From positions 248,001 to 312,000 of the forward strand of contig CAVWQP010000004.1 of the NCBI GenBank assembly GCA_963757125.1: a stretch of DNA of 64,000 bases, in the 5' to 3' direction. This document shows positions 6,478 to 15,475 of the stretch, one piece after another. The notes beneath the pieces are model-generated. The model worked only from the letters and a program-made list of their open reading frames with translations. It made no database searches and was not told the DNA's origin. This DNA comes from CAVVSD01 sp963757125 (GTDB taxonomy: Bacteria > Actinomycetota > Thermoleophilia > Solirubrobacterales > Solirubrobacteraceae). A program made the translations under genes and the position numbers. How positions within the stretch are numbered: the stretch's first letter is position 1; each line of letters opens with the position of its first letter.

Positions 6478-9246
6478 GTGACCGGCACGGTCGTGGAGCG
6501 CGAGGCGGAGCTCGCGGCGCTGGGCGAGGCGATCGCCCGTGGCGGCGTGCTCGTCGTCGCGGGCCCCCCCGGCATCGGCAAGAGCACGCTGCTGCGCGCC
6601 GCGGCGGCCGGCGCGGCGCAGGACGGGACGCGCGTCCTCGTCGCCGCGGGCACCCCGCTCGAGCGCGGGTTCGCGTTCGGGACCGTCCGCGCGCTGCTCG
6701 AGGCGCCCGTCGCCGCGCTGCCCGCCGACCAACGCGCCGCACTCCTGGCCGGGGCCGCCCGCCACGCGCTGCCCGTCCTCGACCCCGGCGCCGCCGAGGC
6801 CGGGCCCGGTGACCTGCATCGGACGCTCCACGGCCTGCACTGGCTCGTCGCCGGCCTGGCCGCGGACGGGCCCCTCGCGCTCGTCGTCGACGACGCCCAG
6901 TGGACCGACGAGGCGTCGCTGCGCTTCCTCGCCTACCTCGCGCCCCGCCTCGAGGGCCTCCCGGTGACCGTGCTCCTCGGCGTGCGCCACGAGAGCGGAC
7001 CGACCGGCGTCGCGCCGCTCGACGCGCTGCTCGGCGCGGGCGCCCTGCGTCCCGGGGCGCTGTCGCCCGATGGCGTCTCCGAGGTGCTGGCGGAGGTCCT
7101 GGGGGACGAGCCTGGGCCGGCGTTCACCCGCGCGTGCGCCGCGCGGACCGGCGGCAGCCCGCTGCTCGTCCGCGAGCTGGCCGAGGAGCTGCGCGCCGCG
7201 GGGATCGCGCCCGACGACGCCCACGCCGGCGAGGTCGCCGCCGCCCTGCCGCCGGGGGTGGAGCAGCTCCTGCTCCACCGCCTCGCGGGCGTCACGACCG
7301 ACGCCCGCGTGCTCGCCGAGGCGCTCGCCCTCCTCGGCGAGGACGAGCCGCCGGGCGCGGCGCGGGCGCTCGCCGGACTGGACGCTGGCGAGGGCGCCGC
7401 GGCGGCGGCCGCGCTCGCCGACGCTCACCTGCTCGACCCCGCCGACGGGCGCCGCCTGCGCCACCCGCTCCTGCGCGACGCCGCCGTCCGTGCGCTGCCG
7501 CCTGCCCGCGCCGGGCTGCTCCACGGCCGCGCCGCGCGGCTGCTGCACCGCATGGGCGCGCCGTCCGCGCGAGTCGTCGCGCACCTGCTCGCCTCCGACG
7601 CCGGCGACGGCGACCCGTGGGCGGTCGGTCGCCTGCGCGACGCCGCGCACGAGGCCATGGCCCAGGGCGCCGCCGCCGCGGCCGCCGCGACGCTGCGGCG
7701 CGCGCTGGCCGAGCCTCCGTCGGCCGGCGAGCGGCCCGCCGTGCTGCGCGAGCTCGGGGAGGCCGAGCTCGCGGCGCTCGAGCCGGCCGCCGCCGAGCAT
7801 CTCGCGGTGGCGCTGCGCGAGGCGCCCTCGATCGACCTCGCGGTCGCGCTCGCCACCGCCCACTACCACGCGGCCCGCCACGCCGAGGCCGCCGACGTGC
7901 TGCTCGCGGAGATCGATCGGCTCGCCGACGACGCGCGCGAGGATCGGCTGAACCTCGAGGCGATCCTCGGCGTCCTCGGCCGCTACGGGCTGGAGACGGC
8001 GCCGCGGCTCGCCGGCCGCCTCGAGGCCGCCGCCGACGGGCTGACGGGGGCGACCCCGGCAGAGCGCCACGTCCTCGCCGTCCTCGCCGAGCAGCGGCCG
8101 GGCGAGGAGGCCGAGGGGCTCGAGCGGGCCGCGCTCGCCGGCGAGGAGCTGATCGGGCACGGCCTCATGCCCGGCCCGTCGGAGGGCGTCGGGACCGTCG
8201 CGATGCACCTGCACGCCGGCCACCCGGAGCGCGCCGAGGCGCTCGCGGGGCGCCTGGAGGCGATCGCGCTCCAGGCCGGCTCGCCGATCCGCCACGCGTA
8301 CGCGCTGGCCGCGCGGGTCATGGTCGATTTCGACGTCGGGGACCTCGCCGCGGCCGAGGAGGGCTCGCGGGTCGCGCTCGCCGCGATGGAGGGGATCGGG
8401 CTGGCGCCGGTCGCGACGACCGCGGGCTTCCTGCTGCAGGTGCTCGCCGAGCGCGGGGACCTCGACGAGGCGGAGACGGTCGAGTCGACCTACGACCTCG
8501 GCGGCCCCGTTCCGGAGTCGATGGTCCTCAACCCGATGCTCTACGGGCGCGGCGTGCTGCGCCTCGCGCAGGGTCGCGACGCGGAGGCGGCCGAGGACAT
8601 GCGCGAGCTGGGGCGCCGCCACGCGCGCTGGGACATGCGCCGGCCGAGCCCGCCGTGGCGCAGCGGCGCGGCGCTCGCGCTGCTCGCGCTCGGCGACCGG
8701 GACGAGGCACGCCGGCTCGCCGACGAGCAGGTCGTCCTCGCCCGCGCGTGGGGCACCCCGCGGTCGCTGGGCCCGGCGCTGCGGGTCGCGGCGCTCTGCG
8801 GGGCGGCGGAGGAACGCGCCGTGGGGCTGGCCGCCGCGGTCGCCGCGCTCGACCGGACGCCGTGGCGACTCGAGCTCGCCCGCGCCCGGTGCGACCTGGG
8901 CGCCGAGCTGCGCCGGGCGGGCAGCCGCCGCGAGGCGCGAGCCGAGCTCGAGGCGGCGATGGGCCTCGCCCACGCCTGCGGGGCAGCCCCCCTGGCCGAG
9001 CGCGCCGCCGCAGAGCTGCGCGCCAGCGGCGCCCGTCCGCGCCGCCGGGCGATCAGCGGGCTGGACGCGCTCACGCCGAGCGAGGAGCGCGTCGCGTGGC
9101 TCGCATCGAGCGGACGCACGAACCGCGACATCGCGCAGGAGCTGTTCATCACGCTCGCGACCGTCGAGACGCACCTGACGCGCGCGTACCGCAAGCTCGG
9201 GGTGCCGGGACGCGAGGAGCTCGCCGGCGCGCTCACGTCTCGATGA
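6478..9246 (+). CDS. Large ATP-binding LuxR-family transcriptional regulator (LAL type)
   Basis: About 922 residues. An N-terminal AAA/STAND ATPase has Walker A GPPGIGKST (29-37) and Walker B VVDDAQW (136-142). A long TPR-like helical middle follows, and the C-terminal LuxR helix-turn-helix begins at LTPSEERVA with the recognition part TVETHLTRAYRKLGV. This is the LAL/MalT-like architecture in which ATP and an inducer drive DNA binding. Start chosen at GTG 6478; GTG 6472 is equally possible and the first ATG upstream would overlap the divergent gene. The opposite strand carries a long open frame made by codon bias only. Target genes may be the divergent SnoaL-like gene or the DHFR-like and hydrolase genes downstream. 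Confidence 0.88.
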   Translation: MTGTVVEREAELAALGEAIARGGVLVVAGPPGIGKSTLLRAAAAGAAQDGTRVLVAAGTPLERGFAFGTVRALLEAPVAALPADQRAALLAGAARHALPVLDPGAAEAGPGDLHRTLHGLHWLVAGLAADGPLALVVDDAQWTDEASLRFLAYLAPRLEGLPVTVLLGVRHESGPTGVAPLDALLGAGALRPGALSPDGVSEVLAEVLGDEPGPAFTRACAARTGGSPLLVRELAEELRAAGIAPDDAHAGEVAAALPPGVEQLLLHRLAGVTTDARVLAEALALLGEDEPPGAARALAGLDAGEGAAAAAALADAHLLDPADGRRLRHPLLRDAAVRALPPARAGLLHGRAARLLHRMGAPSARVVAHLLASDAGDGDPWAVGRLRDAAHEAMAQGAAAAAAATLRRALAEPPSAGERPAVLRELGEAELAALEPAAAEHLAVALREAPSIDLAVALATAHYHAARHAEAADVLLAEIDRLADDAREDRLNLEAILGVLGRYGLETAPRLAGRLEAAADGLTGATPAERHVLAVLAEQRPGEEAEGLERAALAGEELIGHGLMPGPSEGVGTVAMHLHAGHPERAEALAGRLEAIALQAGSPIRHAYALAARVMVDFDVGDLAAAEEGSRVALAAMEGIGLAPVATTAGFLLQVLAERGDLDEAETVESTYDLGGPVPESMVLNPMLYGRGVLRLAQGRDAEAAEDMRELGRRHARWDMRRPSPPWRSGAALALLALGDRDEARRLADEQVVLARAWGTPRSLGPALRVAALCGAAEERAVGLAAAVAALDRTPWRLELARARCDLGAELRRAGSRREARAELEAAMGLAHACGAAPLAERAAAELRASGARPRRRAISGLDALTPSEERVAWLASSGRTNRDIAQELFITLATVETHLTRAYRKLGVPGREELAGALTSR

Positions 9247-9302
9247 GTTTCCGTCTCCCGGCTCGTCCCTACCTCCACACGCACACTCGCGAAGGAGAGC
9301 CG

Positions 9303-9875
9303 ATGCCGACCCTCATGGTGGACTTCATCATCTCGCTCGACGGGTACGGCTCCGCTCCGGGGTGGCCCGGCTTCTGGGGTATGGAGGTGCCCGAGTACCT
9401 CGACTGGATCGGGCAGGAGTCCGAGAACGAGCACACCACCCTCATGGGCGCGACGACGTACCGGCTGATGTCCGGGTTCGCCACCGAGATGCCCGACGAG
9501 GCGGGGCTCGCCGAGCTGACCGCGATGCCCAAGGTCGTGTTCTCCTCGACCCTCACGGAGCCGCTCGGGTGGGCGAACTCTGAGCTGGTCGCCGGGGACG
9601 CGGTCGCGGCCGTGCAGGACATGAAGCAGCGCGGGTCGCAGCCCCTGCGCACGCTCGGCAGCATCAGCCTCTCCCGGTCGCTGCTCGAAGCCGGCCTCGT
9701 GGACCGCTTCCGCGTGGTCGTCTTCCCCGTCATCACCGGCGCCACCGGGGAGGGCCGCATCTTCGACGGGTATCCCGACATCGCCCTCGACCTCGTCGAG
9801 CGCCGCACGTTCGGCGACTCGCTGCAGCTGCTCGAGTACGTGCCCACGGTGCTCGACGGCCCGCCCGGCGCATGA
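9303..9875 (+). CDS. Dihydrofolate-reductase-like (RibD C-terminal domain) protein
   Basis: 190 residues with a clear ribosome site (GAAGGAG) before ATG 9303. The sequence has the RibD_C/DHFR-fold features MVDFIISLDGY at the N terminus, TLMGATTYRLM, and the late GSISLSRSLLEAGLVDRFRV, which are typical of the YwjB/YyaP group annotated as dihydrofolate reductase family. They likely bind NAD(P)H, but true DHFR activity is doubtful in this subgroup. The stop overlaps the next gene's start as ATGA, so it is co-translated with the degenerate hydrolase. Position just behind a LAL regulator suggests regulated expression. Confidence 0.85.
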   Translation: MPTLMVDFIISLDGYGSAPGWPGFWGMEVPEYLDWIGQESENEHTTLMGATTYRLMSGFATEMPDEAGLAELTAMPKVVFSSTLTEPLGWANSELVAGDAVAAVQDMKQRGSQPLRTLGSISLSRSLLEAGLVDRFRVVVFPVITGATGEGRIFDGYPDIALDLVERRTFGDSLQLLEYVPTVLDGPPGA

Positions 9876-10711
9876 CGACCGTCGAGGTCGACGGCGTCAC
9901 GCTCGGGGTCGAGCACTTCGGCGACACGACGGCGCCGCTCGTCCTGCTCGCGGGCGGCACGACGATGCTGTCCTGGCCCGACGCGCTCTGCGAGGCGCTC
10001 GCGCGCGGCGGACGGCACGTCGTGCGCTACGACCTGCGCGACTGCGGCGCGTCGACCACCGCCGATCCCGAGGCTCCGGCGTACACGCTGCGTGACCTCG
10101 CGGCGGACGCCGCTGCGCTCGCACGTGCGCTGGACGACCGCCCGGCGCACCTGGCGGGCATCGGCGTAGGCGGGATGGTCGCCCAGGTCGCCGCGCTCGA
10201 CCACCCGGACGCGTTCTCGGCGCTCACCCTCGCCGGAACGCGGCCCGTCGCGCCGGGGAAGCCCGACGAGGACCTGCCCGACCACGACGCGGCGACGATG
10301 AAGCGGCTCTTCTCGCGCCCGACGCCCGACTGGTCCGACCGCGCCGCCGTCGCACAGCGCGCCGCCGACGGCGCGGAGACGCTCGGCGACGACCCCGCCG
10401 CCGCGCGCGCGACCGCCGAGCGCATCTGGGACCGCACGCCGGGCACGGACCCGGCGGTCCACGCGAACAACCAGATGGGCATCGTGTTCGCCAAGCTCGA
10501 CTGCAAGCCCCGCTGGCGCGAGCGCCTGCCGCAGCTCGCGATCCCGGCGCTCGTGGTGCACGGTCGCGAGAACCGGTTCTTCCCCGTCGGCAACGGCGAG
10601 GCGCTCGCGCGCGACATCCCCGGGGCGCGGCTGCTCGTGCTCGAGGGGGCGGCGACCGCGATCCCCGATGCGGCCGCCGAGGAGGTCGCCGCGGCGATGC
10701 TCGAGCTCTAG
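9872..10711 (+). CDS. Alpha/beta-hydrolase-fold protein lacking the catalytic triad (pseudo-enzyme)
   Basis: 279 residues with the full alpha/beta hydrolase layout: strand VLLAGGTTM, then RYDLRDCGAST, the nucleophile elbow, and a C-terminal VVHGRENRFFP segment. It resembles RdmC/esterase-type hydrolases. The three catalytic positions are all changed: the elbow reads G-I-G-V-G so Gly98 replaces Ser, Asn234 replaces the usual acidic Asp, and Thr262 replaces His. The fold core is otherwise well kept, so this is probably a maintained non-hydrolytic protein (ligand binding or chaperoning of the DHFR-like partner), not a decaying gene. It overlaps the upstream gene by ATGA. Confidence 0.82.
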   Translation: MTTVEVDGVTLGVEHFGDTTAPLVLLAGGTTMLSWPDALCEALARGGRHVVRYDLRDCGASTTADPEAPAYTLRDLAADAAALARALDDRPAHLAGIGVGGMVAQVAALDHPDAFSALTLAGTRPVAPGKPDEDLPDHDAATMKRLFSRPTPDWSDRAAVAQRAADGAETLGDDPAAARATAERIWDRTPGTDPAVHANNQMGIVFAKLDCKPRWRERLPQLAIPALVVHGRENRFFPVGNGEALARDIPGARLLVLEGAATAIPDAAAEEVAAAMLEL

Positions 10712-10816
10712 GCGCTGGCGCGTCCGTTCGCCGACACGGTCGCCAACAACCGGTTTGCTCCGGCCATGGACCGGCGAGCCCATTGAGGTTCGCCGTCCCG
10801 ATCGAGGAGACCTCAC

Positions 10817-11752
10817 ATGATCAGCCGCATCGACCGACTCGGCGTCGAGATGCCGCCGCCGTCCGAGCCGGACCCCGCCGGCGCCGCCGCCGTCCAGGAG
10901 CTCATGGGCGGGAAGTTCGGCGAGATGTCGACGTTCATGAACTACACGTTCCAGTCGTTCAACTTCCGCGGCCGCCAGTCGGCTCGGCCGTTCTACGACC
11001 TCATCTCCAACATCGCCGCCGAGGAGTTCGGTCACATCGAGCTCGTCGCCGCCGCGATCAACACGATGCTCACCGATCCCGACAAGGTCGACAACGGCAA
11101 GGCGCCCAAGGCTGCGCTCGCCGACCTGAAGGGGATCGGGAATCCGCAGCACTTCATCGCGGGCGGGCGTGGGGCGCTGCCGCAGGACTCGATGGGCAAC
11201 CCGTGGAACGGCGACTACGTCTTCGCCTCGGGCGATCTCGTGGAGGACCTGCTGCACAACTTCTTCCTCGAGACGAACGCGCGCAACAACAAGCTGAAGG
11301 TCTACGAGATGGTCGAGCACCCCTCCGCACGGGCGCTCACCGGATATCTGCTCGTCCGCGGGGGCGTCCACCAGGTCGCCTACGCGAAGGCGCTCGAGCA
11401 TCTCACCGGTACGGATCTCTCGAAGCTGTTCCCGACCCCGCGGATCCCGACGGACAAGATCCCGGAGTGCAAGCCGCACATCAAGAAGGGCCTGCACGCC
11501 ACGCTCTACCGGTTCTCGGCCGACGACTACCACGAGCTCGGTGCGATCTGGAACGGCACGCACCCGGAGACCGGCGACGAGCTCGTGGTCGAGGACGGGC
11601 CGCCCGAGGGCGCGCTGCCGAACGACCTTCCGCCGCAGCCGGACGTGTTCGCCGGCGACTACGCACCCGAGGAGCTGGCGAAGCTCGTCAAGAAGCTGCG
11701 CAAGGACGCAGGGCTGCCCAACAAGCCCACCGGCGCCGTCGCCGACGCCTGA
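10817..11752 (+). CDS. Manganese catalase
   Basis: 311 residues, a normal length. The dimanganese ligands of the ferritin-like bundle are readable: Glu36 (FGEMSTF), Glu70 and His73 (EEFGH), Glu152 (FFLETNARNN) and His185 (GGVHQVAY). It breaks down hydrogen peroxide without haem, in the cytoplasm. Start ATG 10817 follows GAGGAGA. The next gene, a DUF892 ferritin-like protein, lies 105 bases downstream in the same direction; the two are often neighbours in stress regulons of actinobacteria. Nothing unusual in the sequence apart from a charged Lys-rich C-terminal tail. Confidence 0.95.
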   Translation: MISRIDRLGVEMPPPSEPDPAGAAAVQELMGGKFGEMSTFMNYTFQSFNFRGRQSARPFYDLISNIAAEEFGHIELVAAAINTMLTDPDKVDNGKAPKAALADLKGIGNPQHFIAGGRGALPQDSMGNPWNGDYVFASGDLVEDLLHNFFLETNARNNKLKVYEMVEHPSARALTGYLLVRGGVHQVAYAKALEHLTGTDLSKLFPTPRIPTDKIPECKPHIKKGLHATLYRFSADDYHELGAIWNGTHPETGDELVVEDGPPEGALPNDLPPQPDVFAGDYAPEELAKLVKKLRKDAGLPNKPTGAVADA

Positions 11753-11782
11753 GCGCTGTGTCCGACGTCTCACAAGCCTTCC

Positions 11783-11805
11783 GGGTCGCTGGGTAGGCGA
11801 GACCC
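11783..11805 (+). terminator. Weak stem-loop between Mn-catalase and DUF892 genes
   Basis: GGGTCGC and GCGAGACCC can pair around a 7-base loop with a two-base bulge. There is no T run. It may only attenuate readthrough. Confidence 0.25.
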
Positions 11806-11857
11806 GTACTCCGAGCCGCGAGGTTCGGGACATCACACGAGGAACGGGGACGACTCC

Positions 11858-12808
11858 ATGAGCCAGTCCGAGCAGAAGATCGTGCAGTACCTCAACGAAG
11901 CACATGCGCTGGAGGTCGGTTTGGCGCAGGTGCTCCGGTCACAGATCGCGATGACCCCCGAGGGCTCCCACCGGAGCGGGCTCGAGAAGCACCTGCGCGA
12001 GACGCAGACGCACGCGGACCGCGTCAAGGCGCGTCAGGGCGCGCTCTCGACGGCCGGCGATCCGTTCGCCGCCGGAGTCGCGTTCATGGAGGACATCGCC
12101 GCCCAGACCCTCGCGCTGTGGAAGGCGCCGCTGGATCTCATGCGGGGCGCGACCGTCGAGGAGAAGGTCCTCGAGAACGCCAAGGAGGCCTGCGCCGCCG
12201 AGGCACTGGAGATCGCGACGTACACGGCGCTGGAGCATGTCGCCCGTGCTGCGGGTGACGAGGAGACCGCTGACCTCGCCGCCTCGATCCGCACCGACGA
12301 GGAGCGGATGCTCGAGCGCGTGACCCGCGAGCTTCCGAAGCTCGCACGCGCGGTCGCCGGCGACACGGCCGACGCCGTCGCCGCGACGGCCGACGCGACC
12401 GAGCGCGTGATCCGCGGGGGCGACCGCAAGCGCAGCCGGCCGGCGTCGCGGACCCGGCCCGCGCCGGTGGCACCGACCGCCGAGGATCTCCCGATCCCCG
12501 GCTACGACGCCCTGACCGCGGAGGACATCGGCGGGCGGCTCGCCGGGCTGTCGCAGAGCGACCTGGCTGCCATCGATGCCTACGAGCGGACGCACGGCGA
12601 TCGCTCGACGATCCGCGGCAGGATCGAGACGCTGCGGGCGGACGAGCCCTGGAAGGGCTACGACGCGCTCACCGTCGAGGAGATCCGCGCGGAGATCGGC
12701 GAGGACGACGGGCGCGCCGACGCCGTGCGCACCTACGAGCGCGCGCACAAGAACCGCGCCGGCGTCATGAGCGCGGTCGAGCGCGAGGCCTCCACCGCGT
12801 CGGTGTAG
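11858..12808 (+). CDS. DUF892 (YciE/YciF) ferritin-like protein with two C-terminal repeat modules
   Basis: 316 residues. Residues 1-165 are a four-helix ferritin-like DUF892 domain (start KIVQYLNEAHALE; metal-type Glu/His pairs in LEKHLRETQTHADR and EALEIATYTALEH). A basic, Ala/Pro linker leads to two similar modules, 212-260 and 264-309, each of the form GYDALT-x-E-(D/E)-I ... YERxH-x-(D/N)-R. These small helical modules occur as tails of actinobacterial stress proteins and may bind nucleic acid or partners; function is unknown. Ribosome site GGAACGGGGACG before ATG 11858. Likely acts with the Mn-catalase upstream in peroxide or iron stress. A strong stem-loop follows the stop. Confidence 0.88.
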   Translation: MSQSEQKIVQYLNEAHALEVGLAQVLRSQIAMTPEGSHRSGLEKHLRETQTHADRVKARQGALSTAGDPFAAGVAFMEDIAAQTLALWKAPLDLMRGATVEEKVLENAKEACAAEALEIATYTALEHVARAAGDEETADLAASIRTDEERMLERVTRELPKLARAVAGDTADAVAATADATERVIRGGDRKRSRPASRTRPAPVAPTAEDLPIPGYDALTAEDIGGRLAGLSQSDLAAIDAYERTHGDRSTIRGRIETLRADEPWKGYDALTVEEIRAEIGEDDGRADAVRTYERAHKNRAGVMSAVEREASTASV

Positions 12809-12833
12809 CTCCTGGGCGACGTGGGGGGCGAGA

Positions 12834-12864
12834 GCGGGCGTCACCCGCTTCGGGTGATGCCCGC
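12834..12864 (+). terminator. Strong 13-bp stem-loop after the DUF892 gene
   Basis: GCGGGCGTCACCC and GGGTGATGCCCGC pair over 13 positions (one G-T wobble) around a GCTTC loop. No T run follows, as is common in very GC-rich actinobacteria. It separates the catalase/DUF892 genes from the next regulator and probably ends transcription. Confidence 0.65.
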
Positions 12865-12908
12865 GGATCGGCCCTCGGCTCTACTCGATCCCGAGAGAGA
12901 CGAGGTCA

Positions 12909-15188
12909 ATGACGACGGACTTCACCGGCCCCGCCGGCGACCGGCGCGCCACTGCAGACCTACCGCTGCTCGCCGAGGCGAAGCTCGCTCCGCTGCGGCC
13001 GCCCGCCGGGATCATCGAGCGGCCGCGCATCATGCAGGCGCTCGACGCCGGCGAGGGAGCCGCGCTCACGCTCGTCGCCGCGCCCGCCGGATACGGGAAG
13101 ACCACCGCGGTCCGCGCCTGGGCCGCCGCGCGGGGCGTTGCGCTGGCATGGGTGACGTTGGACGCGGGTGACAACGACCCGATCCGCATGTGGACCTACG
13201 TCACGGCCGCCGTCGGGCGCGTCCGCAGCGACCTCGTAGCGCGGTCCGTGCGGCAGCTGCAGCTCCCCCACGGTCCGATCGAGAGCTCGGTGGACCAGCT
13301 CATGAACGGCATCGAGGTGTACGGCCGGGAGCTCGTGCTGGTCCTCGACGATCTCCAGACCGTGACCGATGCGGATGCGCTCGCCTCGATCGAATACGCG
13401 CTCAGGCGCGTCCCGCCGAACGGACGCGTGATCGCGATCACGCGCACCGACCCTGCGCTCGGGCTTCCGCAGCTGCGGGCCCGCGGGGCGTTGGCCGAGC
13501 TTCGCGCGGGAGAGCTGGCGTTCACCCAGGCCGAGGCGGCCGACGTTCTCCACCGCCAGGGGATCGAGCTCCAGGCCGAGGAGCTGCAGCTCCTCCACGC
13601 GCGGACGGAGGGTTGGCCCGCCGCGATCCTGCTGGCCGCTCTCTGGCTGCGCACCGTCGAGGATCCTCGTGCGGCGGTGCAGAGGTTCGGCGGGGATCAT
13701 CGCTTCCTCGCCGACTACCTGAGCCATGAGGTCATCGATTCGCTCCCACCTCCTGAGCGCTCGTTCCTCCTCCGCGTCGCGGTCCTCGGCCGCTGCACCG
13801 CGGAGCTCGCCGACGGCGTGTTGGGCCGCAACGATTCGGCGCACCTCCTGGCCGAGCTCGAACGCACGAACCTGCTCGTGGTCAGGCTCGAGCACGGCGG
13901 TTGGTACCGCGTCCATTCGCTCTTCGCGGAGTTCGCCGGCTTCCGGCTCGCCGCGGAGGACCCGGGCGCCGTTCACGAGATCCATCGACGCGCGGCGTGG
14001 TGGCTCCGGGCCCGCGGGCGGACGGACGAGGCGCTCGAACACGGAAGCGCCGCCGGTGACCACGAGTTCGTCGCCGAGGTGCTGGCCGAGCATCACCTGC
14101 AGCTGATCAGGAGCGGGGGCGCGCGGACGCTTCGTCGCTGGGTGCAGACGCTCCCCGACGAGGACGTCGTGGCGCATCCGGCGCTCGCGGTGGGCGCGGC
14201 GACTGCCGCGACGATGCTCGGCCGGGCGCTCGAGCGTCGCCGGCTCCTCCAACTCGCCGATCGGGCGAGGACCGCGTACCCCGAGCGCTACACCCCGTAC
14301 GTGGACGCGGTCGCATGCATGGTGCGCGCGAGCGCGGTCGACCGCGACGTCGGCGAGGCGACGTCGGCGGGTCGCCGAGCCGTCGCGATCGCGGAGCAGA
14401 GCGCGGACGAGGTCATCGTCGCGGCGCTGGCCGGCCACGCCCGTGCGCTGTATCTCGCCGGCGACACCGACGGGGCGTGGGCGGAGGCGCTGCGCGCGAT
14501 CGAGCATCCCGACGCGGAGCGGCGGCCACCGGGCCACGCGTTCGCCCGGTCCACGCTGGCGCTCGTCGCCGCCGACGATGGACGTCTGGAGCTGGCGCGC
14601 ATCCACGCGGAGGCCGCGAAGTCGCTCGTCGGCCGCTCCGGCAGCAGCCGAAGCTGGCTCGGCGCCCATGCGTCGGCTGCGCTGGGCTGCGTGTTCGAAG
14701 CCGAGGGCCGGCTCGCCGATGCCGAGCGCGAGCTGGGGATCGTCGAAGGCTTCTTCCGCGACGAGGTCGCCACGGTCCACGACGCGTGGCTCCTGGTCGT
14801 TCTCGCCCGGGTCCGCTGTCGTCGCGGGCGCGTCGTCGCGGCACGGGCGACCCTCGTCGCTGCGCGGGCGACGATCGGCGAGCTCGGGGACTGCGGACGC
14901 ATCCCATCGCTCGCCGACGAGGTCGGACGAGAGCTGGAAGCCGCGGATCGCAAGGCCGACAACGGCGAGGTCCTCGATCCGCCGAGCGATGCAGAGCTGG
15001 CGGTCCTCCTGCTGCTTCCCGAAGATCTCTCGATCCCCCAGATCGCCGCGGAGCTCTTTCTCTCGCCGAACACCATCCGGACCCACACGCGTGCGATCTA
15101 CCGCAAGCTCGCCGTCAACTCGCGAGCGGACGCCGTCGCCCGCGCGGACGCGCTCGGTCTGCTCGCGCAAACCGAATCATCCATGTGA
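12909..15188 (+). CDS. MalT-like ATP-dependent LuxR-family transcriptional regulator
   Basis: 759 residues. Walker A APAGYGKTT lies at 58-66 and Walker B VLVLDDLQ at 142-149, in the MalT order. A winged-helix and TPR-type middle is followed by a C-terminal LuxR helix-turn-helix (PQIAAELFLSPNTIRTHTRA). The usual start of the LuxR domain (LTxRExEVL) is eroded to DAELAVLLLLPEDLS. MalT-type proteins integrate an inducer and ATP to activate transcription. The gene ends 50 bases before two small unknown genes that lead the DyP peroxidase cluster, so it is the natural candidate activator of that cluster. Confidence 0.9.
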   Translation: MTTDFTGPAGDRRATADLPLLAEAKLAPLRPPAGIIERPRIMQALDAGEGAALTLVAAPAGYGKTTAVRAWAAARGVALAWVTLDAGDNDPIRMWTYVTAAVGRVRSDLVARSVRQLQLPHGPIESSVDQLMNGIEVYGRELVLVLDDLQTVTDADALASIEYALRRVPPNGRVIAITRTDPALGLPQLRARGALAELRAGELAFTQAEAADVLHRQGIELQAEELQLLHARTEGWPAAILLAALWLRTVEDPRAAVQRFGGDHRFLADYLSHEVIDSLPPPERSFLLRVAVLGRCTAELADGVLGRNDSAHLLAELERTNLLVVRLEHGGWYRVHSLFAEFAGFRLAAEDPGAVHEIHRRAAWWLRARGRTDEALEHGSAAGDHEFVAEVLAEHHLQLIRSGGARTLRRWVQTLPDEDVVAHPALAVGAATAATMLGRALERRRLLQLADRARTAYPERYTPYVDAVACMVRASAVDRDVGEATSAGRRAVAIAEQSADEVIVAALAGHARALYLAGDTDGAWAEALRAIEHPDAERRPPGHAFARSTLALVAADDGRLELARIHAEAAKSLVGRSGSSRSWLGAHASAALGCVFEAEGRLADAERELGIVEGFFRDEVATVHDAWLLVVLARVRCRRGRVVAARATLVAARATIGELGDCGRIPSLADEVGRELEAADRKADNGEVLDPPSDAELAVLLLLPEDLSIPQIAAELFLSPNTIRTHTRAIYRKLAVNSRADAVARADALGLLAQTESSM

Positions 15189-15238
15189 TCGTCGAAGGCC
15201 GGCCACCGCGCCGGTCGCGACCTCGCGATGCTCCCCCC

Positions 15239-15475
15239 ATGGGAGCTCGGGAATGGCGGCTCACCGTCGAAGGCGAGCTCAGCGACGACGCCGGGCAGGC
15301 ATTTGCCGGCATGGCACTCAGTCGCACGAGGGGGAACACGGTGCTGACCGGAGCCGTCCGCGACCAGGCGGAGCTTCAGTTCCTTCTGCAGCGCGTCACG
15401 GACCTCGGCCTGACGCTGCTCGACGCAACGGTCGTCGAGGACCCGGCCACGTCGACGGGAAGGCGGGACGCATGA
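15239..15475 (+). CDS. Small conserved protein of unknown function
   Basis: 78 residues from ATG 15239. The composition is ordinary for a soluble protein, with the segments WRLTVEGELSDD, a GNTVLTGAVRDQAELQFLL core and LGLTLLDATVVED. I recall similar short proteins next to LuxR regulators in actinobacteria, but no function is assigned. It reads like a small alpha/beta domain that could pair with the next protein. The stop overlaps the start of the next gene by ATGA, so they are co-translated. No strong ribosome site is seen. Confidence 0.7.
   Translation: MGAREWRLTVEGELSDDAGQAFAGMALSRTRGNTVLTGAVRDQAELQFLLQRVTDLGLTLLDATVVEDPATSTGRRDA

Noticed and set aside
5812..9174. A 1120-codon open frame on the minus strand across the LAL regulator.
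   Set aside because: It is a shadow frame from high GC at third positions: no recognisable domain except the real SnoaL-like gene's shifted sequence, no start signal, and Arg/Pro/Gly-rich composition. The plus-strand regulator has clear motifs.
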